Shown here: positions 24,371 through 37,600 of the stretch, one piece after another
Layout: every line of letters begins with the position of its first letter
How positions within the stretch are numbered: position 1 is the first letter of the stretch
Assembly (NCBI RefSeq): GCF_001661345.1
Contig: NW_017962919.1
Span: 124,001 to 188,000, forward strand
Source of the DNA: Ascoidea rubescens DSM 1968
Lineage: Eukaryota; Ascomycota; Saccharomycetes; Ascoideales; Ascoideaceae
Reading direction: 5' to 3'
DNA length: 64,000 nucleotides
Translations under genes and position numbers: made by a program
Notes under the pieces: model-generated
What the model was told of the DNA's origin: nothing
Databases searched by the model: none
What the model saw: only the letters and a program-made list of their open reading frames with translations

Positions 24371-24970
24371 TATATTTAATATTTGTATTGTGTTTCTAGT
24401 AATATCTTGATATAAAATAAAGGTTTGATAATTATAAAACTACATAGGAGAATGATCAGCTATCTCAGTCGGGTTTATTACAGGAACGAAGTGAATTTGA
24501 AAGGGATGATATAGCTATTATGTAAACCGGAAAAGATCTACAATAAGAAATACAATCTTGGAGTATGAGTAATTTGAAAATAGAAACAATTGCTCTATGG
24601 TATCCAAACAATTCGTAGCTGAATAACGTTAACTGAAATTGGATCAAAATCACTTCCCAAGTTGATTAATTTTCACTAAACATAAAACCGGTTTGAATGT
24701 AAATAAAACCGCACTTGAGCAAATAATGGTAAAACAATAAAACAAATGTAAGTTGAAAGTTTTATATATATATCGTTAGCTCATATCCTGCAAACAAAAG
24801 AATGCAAAATGGAAGAGCTTGAAAATTTGGTAATTGAAATGAATGTGAGAATCTTTGTAAATTAGAATAATTCAAGGGAATTAAATTACTTCCTATCACT
24901 GTTTCACGTTTTGTGATCTACACTTTAATTTGAGCTGAACAATTGGAATTAATTTCATTAATTAGCAGGT
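24371..24970. other. Junction between copies 6 and 7, no gene recognised
   Basis: This AT-rich stretch includes a short TATATATATA run near 24.76 kb. The 3' part of copy 6 is missing, and the end of copy 7 (minus) falls at about 24.97 kb, so this is a truncation or insertion junction. Short open frames here match nothing. Confidence 0.35.
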
Positions 24971-27900
24971 GTTTTAAATGTACCGTGAGATGCGATCTTG
25001 GTAGAAATTTCTGCCACATTGGCTTTCAGATGGAAACCGCAAGCTTCTTTTCCTTGTTAGAGACAACTTTTCAAATAAAATGATATTCCTTATCAATATG
25101 GTTTTATCCTCTACGTGCATAGGAATTGGAAAATACCACCTGATAAAAAAGATTATCTCCATATAGACAAATATCACCACTGTTTTTTCTTGGGTGTTCT
25201 GACTTGTATTTTAACCATATTCCCCAGTTCCTTGCTTAAAATGATATAACTTCCTCGGCTTCAGTAGTTGACAAAAAAACTATGAATGACTATTTGAGGC
25301 CCATAGAAGCGAGGAACCATTTGTCGTTATAGCATAGCCACATTGTCATTTGCTTTACATTTTATCACTTCCCCAAACGTTGTTACCAACAACTGCTAAA
25401 GGAAGAAACGGCCGACAATGGTAATTTTTGATTGTTGAATATTTTATTGTGTGAACAAATCTGAGATCAGTATGATTGAATTGAATATTAGCATTAATGT
25501 AATCAATGGTTAATTTATCTAGATGACAAACATATTCTAACATATTGAAATTACCAGCTAAATGATGTTTCGATGGACTCACTAGACATCGGTATAGAAA
25601 TAATTCAGCATATCAAATATCATATCTGACATAATTGACCAGAAATAGCAAAGGGTCACCAATCGATTTATATTTTCAGTAATGATAGCCATCAACCAGT
25701 GCCGATTGAACTTCATTTAACAATTCATTAGCTAATGATATTTTTAATACTTTTATCGGCTTTACGAGCCATTTACATTGAGTTTTCTAAATCAGGGTAG
25801 TTAAAAAGTGTTTTATCAATTACTAGTTTCTTCAAAATCAGTTTCAAGAAGGAATTCTGGATACTCTATATCTTTCATTGCTGATTTGCAAATTCCAAAT
25901 CTTTCTTCTTTGTGCATATCTTTCTTTGTTCTTCGGAGATTAAGATATCTTCAGCGCAAATCCGCATTAAGCAACTATAATTGTTGAACTAAAATGTATC
26001 TCAGTACTTTGGACAGTACTTACTGCTTACTCTAAGAAATTGTTTCATTGAAATAGAAACAATATGTAGCGCTTGCTCTGACCCCCATGCGTTTTCCTTT
26101 TTAACTACTCGACGTTTTCCCAAAATGGGAATATAGCAGCAGGAAAATCGGGCTGGACTGGATAGTTTCCTGCTCCATTCATCAATCGTATCCAATTATC
26201 GATTTGGCAGATATTGCTGTATTTGACGGCTGCTGCAGAGTGTCTTAATTTTAATATATCGCATTTGATAACTGAAAAATGGAAATCATGATCGTTAAGG
26301 CCAAGTTCAGCAGGAAATCATTTTTCAACAAATCAATCGCTGATCATCTCACGGCCATTGGTTTCATGTTAAATATTTAATAACGAATTTGTTTTTGTTA
26401 TTTCCATTTCAACCCACGTTGGAGCAATTATCGATGAGATATCATTTTGCAAATTAGAACTATTTTTCGTTGCCGTAGTTTCTAATCATCCTGATTCTTG
26501 TCGGTTGTGAACACATTTGCCAATGACGTTGCAATGATATATTTTAATTTTTGATACGAATAGGTGAGCTCCATTAATATCAAACAGGCCCATCCCGCTT
26601 TGTCAAGCACCGCTATGATGACTTGTAGCACCTTTCATGAATTTCGTTGGTTGATCTTGAATGTCTTCAACCAATGGTGATGATTTTTATAAATTCAAGT
26701 TAGGATCTATTTCTCTCTTAAAAAGAATTAAATCGGTTGAAATTCATCTGTTGTTGTTGAAATGATGTTTCTTAAGTCTCTTGGAGTTCCTCTTCGTTGG
26801 TCTGAGTATCACCATAGATGAGGCGTCAGGTTCTCGTAGTTGAAAGAGACCGAACTACCGATTCATGTCGATTCAGTAATCGAATTAGTCACAAGTTCAT
26901 TGAAAACGATTTCAATAAATGGACTGGAAATCGACCGTGATTTTTCGGTTGATGTTTCAATACACAAATTGCTAATATCATTCTAATAATTGACTCATCT
27001 TACTATCCATTGCACTATTGATTTTTTTCTATCTACCGTTCTTCAGTTGAGGATCTAATACAAAACAATAGCTTATTAGAGAAATAGATAGATTATTATT
27101 AGAACGCGGTTGAGTTTCAATATTTTCCACTGTTCTTGATATAAATGATTGTAGCCAATAAATTACATTCGTTGTTGCAAATGAAGTTGTTCTGAAATCT
27201 TTGCTTGTGTATTTTTCTAAAATTAAAATATTAAATTAAATGACTTTCAAAGCGTTGACCTTAAAGTTGTTGCTCGAATTTATTTCAATTACCACGGTTA
27301 CATATTCTTCTCTTTTCGCAACGTTGACATTCCTTGAGATAAACCAATGATATATTTATAACAGATTCATTTTACTCCACCTGTACATTTCGTCTATTAT
27401 TACTTGAGCTATGTCAATTTCAAGAAGTGAACATTATCTCATTTAAGTGAAATTAAATAAATCTTTATTTTTTTTAATATCGTATAATATTAAAATACTT
27501 TGTTTAAGTCATTCACATTTTGAGATGTCTTTTGATAATGTTGCCAACCAATGCTTTAGCTTCTACAAATATTTTTTGCTTCATCCTTAGTTTGTATCCT
27601 TGAGAAAAACGATACAGAGAATTGTTAATTTTTCCAAATATTTTCGATAATTACCACAATGATATATGTTGTGAATGAATTATTTGAAACACCATAGAAG
27701 TATGCTATATATTGAATTGAATTAAAAAATTAGCTAATAACACACTTTACAATGGTCCGTTTCAAATTTTAGCACTGCTGCTGTTGATTTAAACCTAGGA
27801 AACTGACCGAGAGTAGAGTTAAAGTTGCATTCCGATTCGGTCAGCACAAATACACCGTTGATCAGTCCAAGGAAATCAGGTGAGGTATATGGCGCAATAA

Positions 27901-29190
27901 TGAATTCATTTGAGTCTCGAAATTTTGATAGTTGTGGTTGGTTTAGATCCGAAATATAAGTTTAAAATGGTTTTTCTGCTGTTTCGAATTCGCTATGAAT
28001 ATATTCAACCTTCGATAAGATATTTACTGAGTTGAAAGAACAATTGCCCTGTATGTCATAAATTCCAAGCGAAGGACATTCAGCGTTGAGAACTAAATTA
28101 GTTCGATCATATTTTGCTCTGAACAACTAAAGATCATTGATCGTTTGACACTGAGCATCAACTTCACTAACTTCCTCAACTGATACTTTGTATGTCTTGG
28201 ATGGCACATTGTATTCAATGTCATTTTTCATTAAATTTTTTGATAAACTTGATCAGTTGGTAATTGAACACTGATTACAAGATAAGGTTTGGCACTTGAA
28301 TTCACAGCATATTAAATCGGGAATTGATTACCAGATAATTGACTTCACTTAGAACCGAATTTTAATCCTTTTTCAACAATAAATTTGAAGTCATCACCAC
28401 ACTGAAATAATTGAATTTTGTGACAGGATTAACATTTCTTTGGATTTCGGGAATTTCTCGCCTAAAGACCAAAGCCACTACATCTGAAGCATTTAGCAGT
28501 GGCAATCGTAATATATCTTCTCACAAATTCATTGCTCAATTTAATGCATTTTGATGAATTGTTCAAAGTTCTTCCATTCGTTAATTCCTTAATGTTTATG
28601 TAGATCTCATTAACTGATGATGATTTCAATCATTGAGTAACATCGAATGAGCTGCCAGCGTTACTACTGGATTTCGGATATTCTGGATATTCTTATGCGT
28701 TATAGCTTAATAAGTGGAGCTTAAAACCCAATACGTCAGAATGTAGGATGAGGAGCAATAACCATGTAACTTACAGTTTCAAGCTTCTCGATATTTAATT
28801 CGTCAATTGGTTAGTTATATAAGTTTTTGCAGACTTAAACACTTTCAAAGCATCTCACAATCAAAGAATTTCCATCCATTGCAAGAAATATTTCAACTAA
28901 GTTAACTTCGTCTGATTACCAAACAAGTTTTGATTTATAAGAACCTTTAACTAATGCGTGGACAATACCAGCAAACTTCTTGGAGGATATCTGAGAATTG
29001 GAGCAGTGGTGAATACCATTAAGTTGAACTTATCAAAATCATCGTAGTTGACGATCCTCCTGGTAACCCACGTTTTAAAGAACAGCCATTTACCGCCAGT
29101 GCCAATCTTATCAATGTTGAGTGTTTCAAATCGCTTGATGAATTCTTTGAAGTCATTGAGGTCAATAGAAAGATTTGGAGGAAATCCAAA
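24970..29190 (-). mobile_element. Ty1/copia fossil, copy 7 (lineage I), gag to RNase H
   Basis: About 4.2 kb on the minus strand. The gag start (29.16-29.00 kb) has LNIDKIGTGGKWLFFKTWVT, the best kept example of the lineage I gag motif. A protease-like piece AVNSSAKPYLVISVQLPTD lies near 28.3 kb (V-L-D-S-G-A position). An open run MKNDIEYNVPSKTYKVSVEE (about 28.23-28.17 kb) lines up with the segment after the protease in copy 6. The RT region near 26.1-26.0 kb is eroded. The RT end SPSKHHLAGNFNMLEYVC (25.58-25.53 kb) is nearly the same as in copy 4, and AVVGNNVWGSDKM (25.40-25.36 kb) fits the RNase H start. A 68-codon stretch at 25.18-24.97 kb lies where RNase H should end. It is broken many times. 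Confidence 0.8.
29000..29170 (-). pseudogene. Copia gag N-terminal part, broken (copy 7)
   Basis: LNIDKIGTGGKWLFFKTWVT and then FDKFNLMVFTTAP on the minus strand. Copy 4 has SATGADWSLFTTSFTTRIAN and GFNLIGFTAATNV at the same relative places, copy 13 has RTGAEWRLFKTWSAKKITK, and copy 6 has GTGALLPPLQTL. The shared plan shows a common gag N-terminus that corresponds in place to the N-G-x-N-Y-x-x-W motif of other copia gag proteins. Confidence 0.72.
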
Positions 29191-29759
29191 TAATTTGGAA
29201 AATGAAGATGGGACACGTCATATAATTTGAAACAACGTTGTGTGATTTATGTTAATGAGTGATGGATTGAGATAGTGCGATATATTAATTTGTTGAACCG
29301 TGTCTATATTTGATATTTATTCTACTTAGAATTGCAGACCAGATCCATCTTCAACAATAAAAGATTATAGGTGCCTTTGCTATCACAAAGACAATAAATC
29401 TCGAAAAAAAAAGATCGTCCTTAACTGCAAAGCAGAACTCAGTTAATTAACAAATGCAAAGCTTCATTAGAATGGATTTGCCCAAAGAAACAAATTTATT
29501 GATGACATTAGAAAGAATCATAATCGCGTGACTTAACTGATGTTTCATAATGTTCAAATGTAGAACGTGATTCACTTTAACTAAAAGTAGTAGCAATTGG
29601 ATGAAAAATAGTCCTTCATATTTCTATAAACTTATCATTGATTCTAATATTGGAAATTGCAAATTGAAAAAATAGGAGGAGTTGGAGACTTGGTATTTAG
29701 AATTAAAGTGAGAATTGTTTGTAAAGTGCAACATCTGAAAGTAACTAAATTTATTTTTG

Positions 29760-32330
29760 TCACACAGTGGTTGCCATGCTCATATAGAAGGAATCAAACT
29801 ATCAATTGACAAGCATGGTGTGATTATTGCTGAATATCAGTCAATCAGTTAATTATAGAGGTTAAGTGGGCAGGATGTAAAAAATGTCTTTTTCTCAACA
29901 CAGAATATTATTCGCTTTAGATTGACAACAAACACTGTCATTTACCTTTTATTCAAATGAATGCTATACCCGTAAATGAATACAGACTTCCAAATATTGA
30001 AAATGCAATAAAAGTTTGTGAGACATGTTCTTATGTGCTAAGGCGAACACAACTTCCAAAATTTTTCAACTGATAACCATTGATTAGTGGAAGGTATTTC
30101 TCGGCTGGTTTTGTTAAGTAATTTGATGATGGTGATGAATCAAATGTCAATGGGAATAAGTCTATTTTTATTGTTGGATTTGCTCTTCGATTCAAATCAA
30201 ATGCAACTGAACCATTAGTTGAACTGTTATTAATATATCAATCGTTACTTTGCTTAGCAAACTAATGAACCGGGTTTATTTAACCAGCTTTTAAATTTAG
30301 TAGAAATATGTTTAAAGATGCATCAAGGACACAAAATACATCCATCATTTTACCGCTCCTCATTGACTTCTTCAAATGCAAGATGTGAAAAATCAAAATC
30401 AGTTGGAAATGACAATGAAATAGCCGTTTGGAGACTTCATCGATCCAAAGCACAATTGGAAAGATGCTTATGCAGATTAGCGGTTTTTGGACAATTATAT
30501 TTCAGTAAATACTAATTATGAACCTCAATGCAAAATGCTCAGACTAGCACAATGAGTGTCAACGTCGTTGCTCCATTCGGCTATTGAATGTTTTTTTTCA
30601 ATGAATATAACAAAGAAAAAAGTCTTTAGAGATTGAGCAATGGCACATCTCATTGCTTCAATTCTTGAAACCAAATTTCAAGATGTGCAAAGAAGAACTG
30701 CAAACACATTTTCCGAACAACTTCTTTTTGATCATTGAATTGCTGTTATCTGCTTCAATTAAATAATTCAAGTCCAGTTGAAAATTCTATAGCTCATAGG
30801 CGTTCAAATATCAATTCATCTATTTGTACAGCAACATATCATTTTCGGATTCAAACTCAACTTTCGAGCTCAACATGCAACGGAATCGACACTGAAAGTG
30901 ATAGTGAGATCTGTGAACCACGTCACACTAATATTATCAATATGTGTATTACAACATCAAACAAAAAGATCGATTGTCATACCGTTTCTATTGTTGAAAA
31001 GGTGTAGAATGAACTAGTCAGAGATTCTAAAATTGAATAACATTAATCAGTAGTTCAATTGTTCTCCAACTATCTGAAGCTGATGGCTGATCTGCAATGA
31101 AAATTAGTTCAGCTAAGAGGTATACCAATCCTTTCAGGAAATATGGTTTTAACATCCAGCATATACCGCAACGTGAATAATTGCATTTATTGGTGAAAAA
31201 GATGGAAACCTAAATCTATCAAAATCATCACCATAAGTTGAAGAAAATGAACCTTAACCACCGGAATCGTCAACAGGGGAAGCTAGGTTTATTGAAGGAC
31301 TTGCTCAACTTGCAATGGTTCTGTTAGTTGATGATGATGCTGATTTATTGCTGTCAAAGTCAAAATTAATCAACTGAACATTTTGCAAAGATGCTTTAAA
31401 AAGGCCGCAAATATCAGATTGGTTATCCGCAATTGCAATTGAAATCAATTGAATTGAAGAAACTCCTGGATGTTCGTTACTTCTACAAACAGTAGTTAAA
31501 GGCAAAATTGTGGGAAAACCGGGTATTCTGAGGGAAATCAATATGGAACGCTTTTGAACCGTTCAAAATATGAGTAGTGGTAAAACCATTTTGTCTGGAA
31601 AATCGTCACATCTTCATTGTTGTCTATGCTGCACTTGACAAATATGGTACATTATATTGGATATCTTCATTTGCTGCCTTCATCAACTCGAGTACCAGCC
31701 AACTAATTGACAGGGCCGGTACTTTAAGGTCTGATTATTTACCTATTGTATTTTCATTACTTTCGCGCATCCTCTGCAATAATAGAAAAAATTCGAAGAC
31801 TGAAAAAAGATTGAATGCATTGAAACAAGGTCGACTTATTTGGTTCAATTCAATCTAAGCAGTTCCTATAGCTAGTAATAGCTTCTGTCAACGTTTCATA
31901 CAACCATGTTTGATGCACAATTCAACAAGTTTAATATCCAGTTATGTTGAAAATAATTTCATTGCTCCCTAAAAAAAAATGATATTGAAAATGCAAAGAC
32001 AGTTTTTAAATGCAACATTGGAATGAATGGTAATGGATTTTGGAAATGTTCCCTGCAATGTCTATTGAACACACAAATGGTAGACCTGAACTTTTCACAA
32101 CAATTTATTCAAGCGATTCAATCGAATTTCCAAGTACAATAAATAGACAAATTCAATTTACTTTCAGCCACAGGATTTAAAAAAGATGTCGACTCATCAA
32201 TCCTTGATGCTGATGACTATTCAAAATATAATTTGATTGTGTGTGGCAAGCTACCAAAGGCTACTTCAGTCAGGTATGATATCTCACTCGCTACGTCACT
32301 TGTGGGCAGATATCAAGTTAGTTGAACAAT
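29760..32330 (+). mobile_element. Ty1/copia fossil, copy 8 (lineage I), pre-integrase to RT
   Basis: At 29.78-29.84 kb IKLSIDKHGVIIAEY matches KLFIDKHGLIMAEC of copy 6. At about 30.01-30.06 kb KVCETCSYVLRRTQLPKFF lines up with copy 6 and with the C-x-x-C that starts the integrase region. The RT start is at 31.33-31.45 kb with VDDDADLLLSKSKLIN and DALKRPQISDWLSAIAIEIN. RT continues at 31.63-31.71 kb with ALDKYGTLYWISSFAAFINS (F-A-P-V-x-K-Y-x-T-L-R-x-L-L-S-I-A-A type) and LNALKQGRLIWFNSI at 31.81-31.86 kb (L-Y-G-L-K-Q-S-P-R-x-W type). No gag or RNase H is seen; the 5' side abuts copy 7 head to head. It is broken many times. Confidence 0.82.
31330..31860 (+). pseudogene. Copia reverse transcriptase domain, broken (copy 8)
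   Basis: DALKRPQISDWLSAIAIEIN matches the RT-start helix A-L-x-x-P-x-x-x-x-W-x-x-A-M-x-x-E-I. A 93-codon open stretch at 31577-31858 carries ALDKYGTLYWISSFAAFINS, SSTSQLIDRAGTL (Q-M-D-V-K-x-A-F type) and LNALKQGRLIWFNSI. The order and spacing match the RVT_2 family. Confidence 0.84.
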
Positions 32331-32339
32331 CCATCGTTG

Positions 32340-35300
32340 TTTTCGTTCAATCGGAATGTTATAATACGTTTGTCGAACAGATGGCTGTTAAAACTCCCAA
32401 CTGAATAGCGTAATCTATTGTAATGAATAATTGATTAATGAAATTTAATAGAACGTTTGACTTCATTGGTTACTAATGATATGAGAAGATTAAATGGCGT
32501 TCGGTAAAGATAGAATCAATTTAAATAAATAATGCATTATCGTTGGCTCTTATACCAGTGCATAAATGCAAGATTGAACGGATGAAATTAATTTGAATGG
32601 AGAAACGAAAAAGAAAAAAAATGAGTTGCAATATTAGTAAATCAGTGATATAGCTAGGAAACAGATTATTCTACGACATCGTTGTTATTCTTGGTTGCAT
32701 ATCTTTAGCTGAAAATAGATAACATTTAAATGTGAAAAATAGAGAACAACAACCTTAAAATATGCGAAGTGTGGATGGATGAGTGGAATCACTCTTACGT
32801 AACACTAAATTAATGATGGTCAATCTAGTAAAACACTTAATAAATGTATGATTTGTTTACGTCATGGAAAATAAAAGTTCTAAATCGAGAAGCTGTGGTT
32901 ATCTCCGAATTTCAATGATTGGGTGAAATATTTGAACGATAAATATGTTAAAATAGTTAAATGCAGTCTTTTCAAAACACATGTCGGAAAAGATTGAATG
33001 TGCAAAATCAAATATTCATTGTTGATATGGAGTATTGAAATCCATCATTAACTGATTGATTTTGATTTTCATTTGTTTGTTGAAATTGTTTTCTTTTCCA
33101 TTTTGAAAAATAAATGAATGGTAGTGATTTGATGGATTTATGATTTGTCTTCGAAGATAATGTTAACGTTACATATTTTGCGTTAATTTCCGGTGTTGGT
33201 GATACCTGCTGATTAATTCTTTAAACTAAGTAATCTTTGAACTACTCTCAACAATGTGATTGGTGACTCTGCTGCTTCCGATTTGAACCGAATAATTTGA
33301 GGAAACAAAAAATAAGATCTATGTTCCTTAACAATGATTTTATAAACAGTATCAACTGGGCCACGTTAGTCAGCTGAGCACTATTGCCGAATGTTAAACT
33401 GTTTTTATTGTTGAAGTTTAGAAAGTTGTGTTTTGCTTAGAACGGAAACACAAGTTTCAGTTCTCTTCAATGTATTTTTTATAATAGTGAGAGTTGATTT
33501 CTTCACGCTTATAGTACTCAGTTGATTCAGCGGACAATTGTTGGTTGTTGTGAGTCCGTTTCAAATGACATTCAGAGATTGGAGCAGAAAGATATTGTAC
33601 TTTCTTTGTAGTTAGATCCACAAATTAGAGACCTTAATCTGTTAAAAAGAGTCAGATCGTCATTATCATTTGGTACATTGTTTTTCGCAGTTCCTCGAAT
33701 CTAACGTCTTTCAGCCAATTTCACATCACTAAGATGTTTTGCGGTTCTGCTTAGAGTAAACTTAGCACCTTATAAATTAGAGCAACCAACATTATTATTC
33801 TCGACTGTTCTACAATTATCATATCGAATGGCAGCTTTCTTTAATACGTTTGCATTCACTAAATGTGCTATTAACTCAATAGTCAATAATCCTTGAGTTG
33901 CTCAAACTGAATCAACTACATATTGAATAAATTAATGATGATAAAATAAATTAACTTTTACTGATCGATACTTTCATTTGGTTTTAACATCATGTTTAAT
34001 TTCATCTGGACGCTCAATTGATGGAGTCTATGAGAGGATTGAAGTTTTTATTGTTGTCTACAATTTTTGCTCTATTCTCAAACCTACTTCCGTTAACCTT
34101 CTTTGTTTCAGCTACGGCAATAATTCATTCCTGAAGGAAATTTCATAGAATAGTTGATTCCGACGAATTTCATAACAGTCGCTCTTGTCTCAATTGAATA
34201 ATGTCTCAGAAACTGTCATTAATTGATGAAGATGACATTCAGTGACCATCGGCAAATAAGTTGCCAGTCATTTCCTAGAATCTAAGATGCTTTGCAAGAT
34301 GGTTAAGTTTTAACTAAAGAGAAGAACAGCTATAATGAATCAATCTTATTCTGGAGAATGAACTCAAAGCATGTCAATCAGCTATTGAAACTCTTTGTTA
34401 TCTAATTCAACAATTGATGGATTCAATAGATTTCAACAAAGATGAAGTTTCTGAAAAGATCCTGCACGCAGAAAACATTCACTAATCCCATTTAACATCT
34501 CGATGGAATTTCTGCAAGGACATTTTCAATTATTTCCGATCGAAATCTGACCGTGATCAATGCTTCAAAAGAACGAGCAAATCTACCTAGTTTTCGATTG
34601 ACATCGGTGGAGAGAATATACGTCTTTGAAGTAAAATTATAGCAATCAACGCAATTTGTAACTCTCTCAATAATGCAAGTCTGGAAAAACGGCATTCAGC
34701 ACCACTGGCAAACATTTAAATCTTCATTGGTTGATTTGACAGAACAAATTCCCCAAAGAGATTATAGCCATACTGGTGAATTGCGAAATTTCATCTATTG
34801 TTGATCAGTTAAAATTGCAAATAATATCGTGGTACTTATTCTAGTTAATAATGGATTAATATAGATTACTATATAATTGATTCTTATCCTGTTTCTCATA
34901 ATATATTAAACTATTTCTTCTTTGATAATTATAAAAGCGGTTTCGAACAACACAGAAGAAGGTGTGCTTGGCATATTACAAATTACGATTGAGGTTGCCA
35001 AAAAGGATGTCACTATAACGTAAAGCGTGATATATGGAATATGTGAGCTTTATAATCTTTATTGAACGGTATAGAAAATAGAATAAAACTGAGTTGAAGT
35101 GGAAAACATATGATTTTAAGACATTAGAAAAAATGAAAATGGTATAACTCTAAATGAAATTACATAATGTTTAAATGAAGCGATTTATGGATTTAAACTG
35201 CAAATATGTAAGGGTCAAGTCTAGAAGATAATGCAATTTGGTGAGAAATAATTAAACTGTAAACGTAAAATCTGCATAATTTTAAGTAAAAATAATTGAA

Positions 35301-35500
35301 GCGCGATGGAATTAATAGTTCAGGTTCCAATAAAAATTGCCTTTGGTTAAATGCTGGAAAATCAAGGTTGAAACAGTTGTAGTTACTGCAACACCGCATA
35401 TTGAAAGGAATGTCAAATGTGTTTCAACCGTTATTGAATTAAAGGGTAATAAATTTATTCTTTTAAATGTAAATTTGGATTCGATGTGACAATTGAATAT
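32340..35500. other. AT-rich block with unassigned open pieces
   Basis: No clear copia motif was found. On the plus strand, 34.34-34.48 kb reads ELKACQSAIETLCYLIQQLM and DSIDFNKDEVSEKILHAE in one frame, which looks helical. After it, KDIFNYFRSKSDRDQCFKR reads on to about 34.58 kb. On the minus strand, 33.78-33.68 kb reads FTLSRTAKHLSDVKLAE, which could belong to a retroelement pol or gag. None of these can be named. The block could hold the 3' end of copy 8, another fossil, or unrelated debris. Confidence 0.3.
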
Positions 35501-35714
35501 CGCTGAAAAGAAATAGGTACCTAATGAAAGTGGTAACTTATGTGGGCCACCGCGATATCCACATTCTGTGCTTTGCTCTTTGTCACTGGTTTGCTCCCGC
35601 CACGCCCTGTCGTCTCTTCCAGCTTGTAACAAAAGGGGCTGGCAACCTCTTGATTGGGTTTTCTTGTTATCTATTTCTTAACGTGAATAAACTGCTGTGA
35701 ATTTGATACAACAG
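35500..35714 (+). repeat. Possible leader or LTR end before copy 9
   Basis: A marked rise in G+C at 35.52-35.66 kb separates the AT-rich block from copy 9. The stretch runs directly up to the CAGGATATGACCCAAG block that holds the gag start codon (35718), a block shared with copy 3. This is the expected place of the 5' LTR and leader. No terminal inverted dinucleotide or primer-binding site could be fixed by eye. Confidence 0.35.
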
Positions 35715-37249
35715 GATATGACCCAAGATATGGCTGATCAGGGGCAACAGTCGGACAAACAGATGAATGTCGATATCTTTACTATTTGGGCTGCGCTTCC
35801 GATTTTCAAAGCTGCTCTGTTTGGTCTGTTGGATCTAACCCTATCAAAAGATTGTTATTCATCCTGATGACGTTGATCTTCGCAAATCAAGATGTCACTT
35901 GATTCTAATTCACATAGCTTAGTCATCGGTAGCTTAGTGTTTGCCCTACTGGAAACGGAACATTACCATGGGGAGTGAGACCGTCAAGTATTAGTGAACG
36001 TTGAAATGCATTTGGGTGCCAACACGGTAGAAGCCGCTGACATTAAGATTACGTTATTTACCTCTTGCAAAAAGCAAAGTACATTTTCTAATAAGAATGA
36101 TTTCAGTTAATTCTATAATCAAAATAAGCGCAATAATCAAAAAGTTTATAATGCTGACTAATGTGGCTCTTTTCTTCTACCCCTAATGTTTCGCCCCCAG
36201 CGTTGCAAATACAGATCTTACTCAGCTTACAAACTCACCAAGGAATTCAATTGCTGATGTGATGGCTTTGGCCAATCATTTTGGAGATGATGCTTTTCCT
36301 GGTAGCTCAGGCTGAACGCGTTGGACAAGCTTAAAAGAAAGCGATGCATAAATCCAATAATTAAACAAATTACGTGGATTGGAAGTCACACAAAGACAAT
36401 TTTGCTCCCTGTGGTTCCTTCATCGTGCAGAGTTTGCTGGATCAGAAGGACTAGCAAATGGTTTGGCTGCTGTGCCTGGTCGGGATGACAGAAAATTAAT
36501 CATTCGCGGTTTGCTTGGTTGTTGAAAGTAATTAGCCTGGTCTTGATCACGTCCAAGTGGATGAATTACGATTGCGCCATTTCCGCTTCAGCTTCTGCTA
36601 TCTTTGATCAGAACAGAAACTCAACTGCTCATTGGGGACCGATTCTCCGTATTGGTGGAACCATTGATCATGTCAAAAGTGAAGTAAGGCCCATTTTTAT
36701 TAGTTGATGATGAAATAATATCACCATGCACCCGATGGAGCCCAGTCAATATTAATCTAAGCTCCTAAATATTAAGGGGCTGGGGTTTTATATAGAGATG
36801 ATTATGTTGATTTGAATGGCGCACTAGATATCGGCAACTTCGCATGAAGATTGTAAAAATGAATTTTTGCCCTGACTGAAGTTGAGTTAATTGTTACAGG
36901 TTGGCATCATTGTTCAGCTTTTTGAGTTGAGACTGTTGGATCAAATTTGGCCAGTCTTGATTGAATGTCCGTGCTAGAAGATTAAAATGAGATTCATTCC
37001 AAAAACAAAACCAGCGAAAGTTAATTATAACTTTTCTTGCAGACACGTCTTTAGTGCTTTTGGTATACTGAGTGATGATATTGTTGAGCCAATGAGAGTT
37101 GTTCTATTTAATGGGAATTGTTGTTGTTTCACGGGTGTTGTTGATGACACCAGATCTGTTGTCGAGGCTCCCATTGATTCAACATCATTCGCTGTTGCTG
37201 GTTGCAGCTATCTGTTACGTTTCCTCAAATGTTTTGGATGAACGCCGTT

Positions 37250-37600
37250 CATATTGTCTGTTCTGATTACTGGTTTTGTCCTATGCTTTTTCAACGATCG
37301 TGTGATTCTCAAGAAATCAAGCATGCAATTTCTTCTCGAAATGAGCTTTCTCCAAATGCGGTCGCTCAGCGTTGGGCCAAACAGCATGGCCAGAGCCAGC
37401 ACAACGATAAATGATGCGAAGGTTGTTCGATACTGGCAGAATGATGTTGTGAAGTCTGCTCTGCTTTTGATGAGTTTGATTCCCACTAACGAAGGTCCGC
37501 GGTTGAATTCCGGATTAGAATTATTCCACTGAGCAATATCAACCGCTGCTATGTTGAAAGACTTTGCAGCAAGTGCTGAATCAATGATCCTCAACAAATA
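37250..37600 (+). pseudogene. Copia integrase C-terminal core, broken (copy 9)
   Basis: MARASTTINDAKVVRYWQND and SALLLMSLIPTNEGPRLNSG follow the family pattern M-A-R-T-M-L-x-D-A-x-L-P-x-x-F-W-x-E-A-V-x-T-A-x-Y-L-x-N-R-x-P-T. The run just before it holds the expected N-G-V-A-x-R position. A 129-codon open frame on the opposite strand (37208-37597) is antisense to this and is treated as a shadow. Confidence 0.82.

Noticed and set aside
13380-32330. A ciliate-like genetic code with reassigned stop codons
   Set aside because: The copia pieces are interrupted by all three kinds of stop as well as by frame changes and missing stretches, which is what decay gives. No long frames appear if one or two stops are read as sense.
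37208-37597. 129-codon minus-strand open frame
   Set aside because: It is antisense to the integrase of copy 9, which is well supported on the plus strand.
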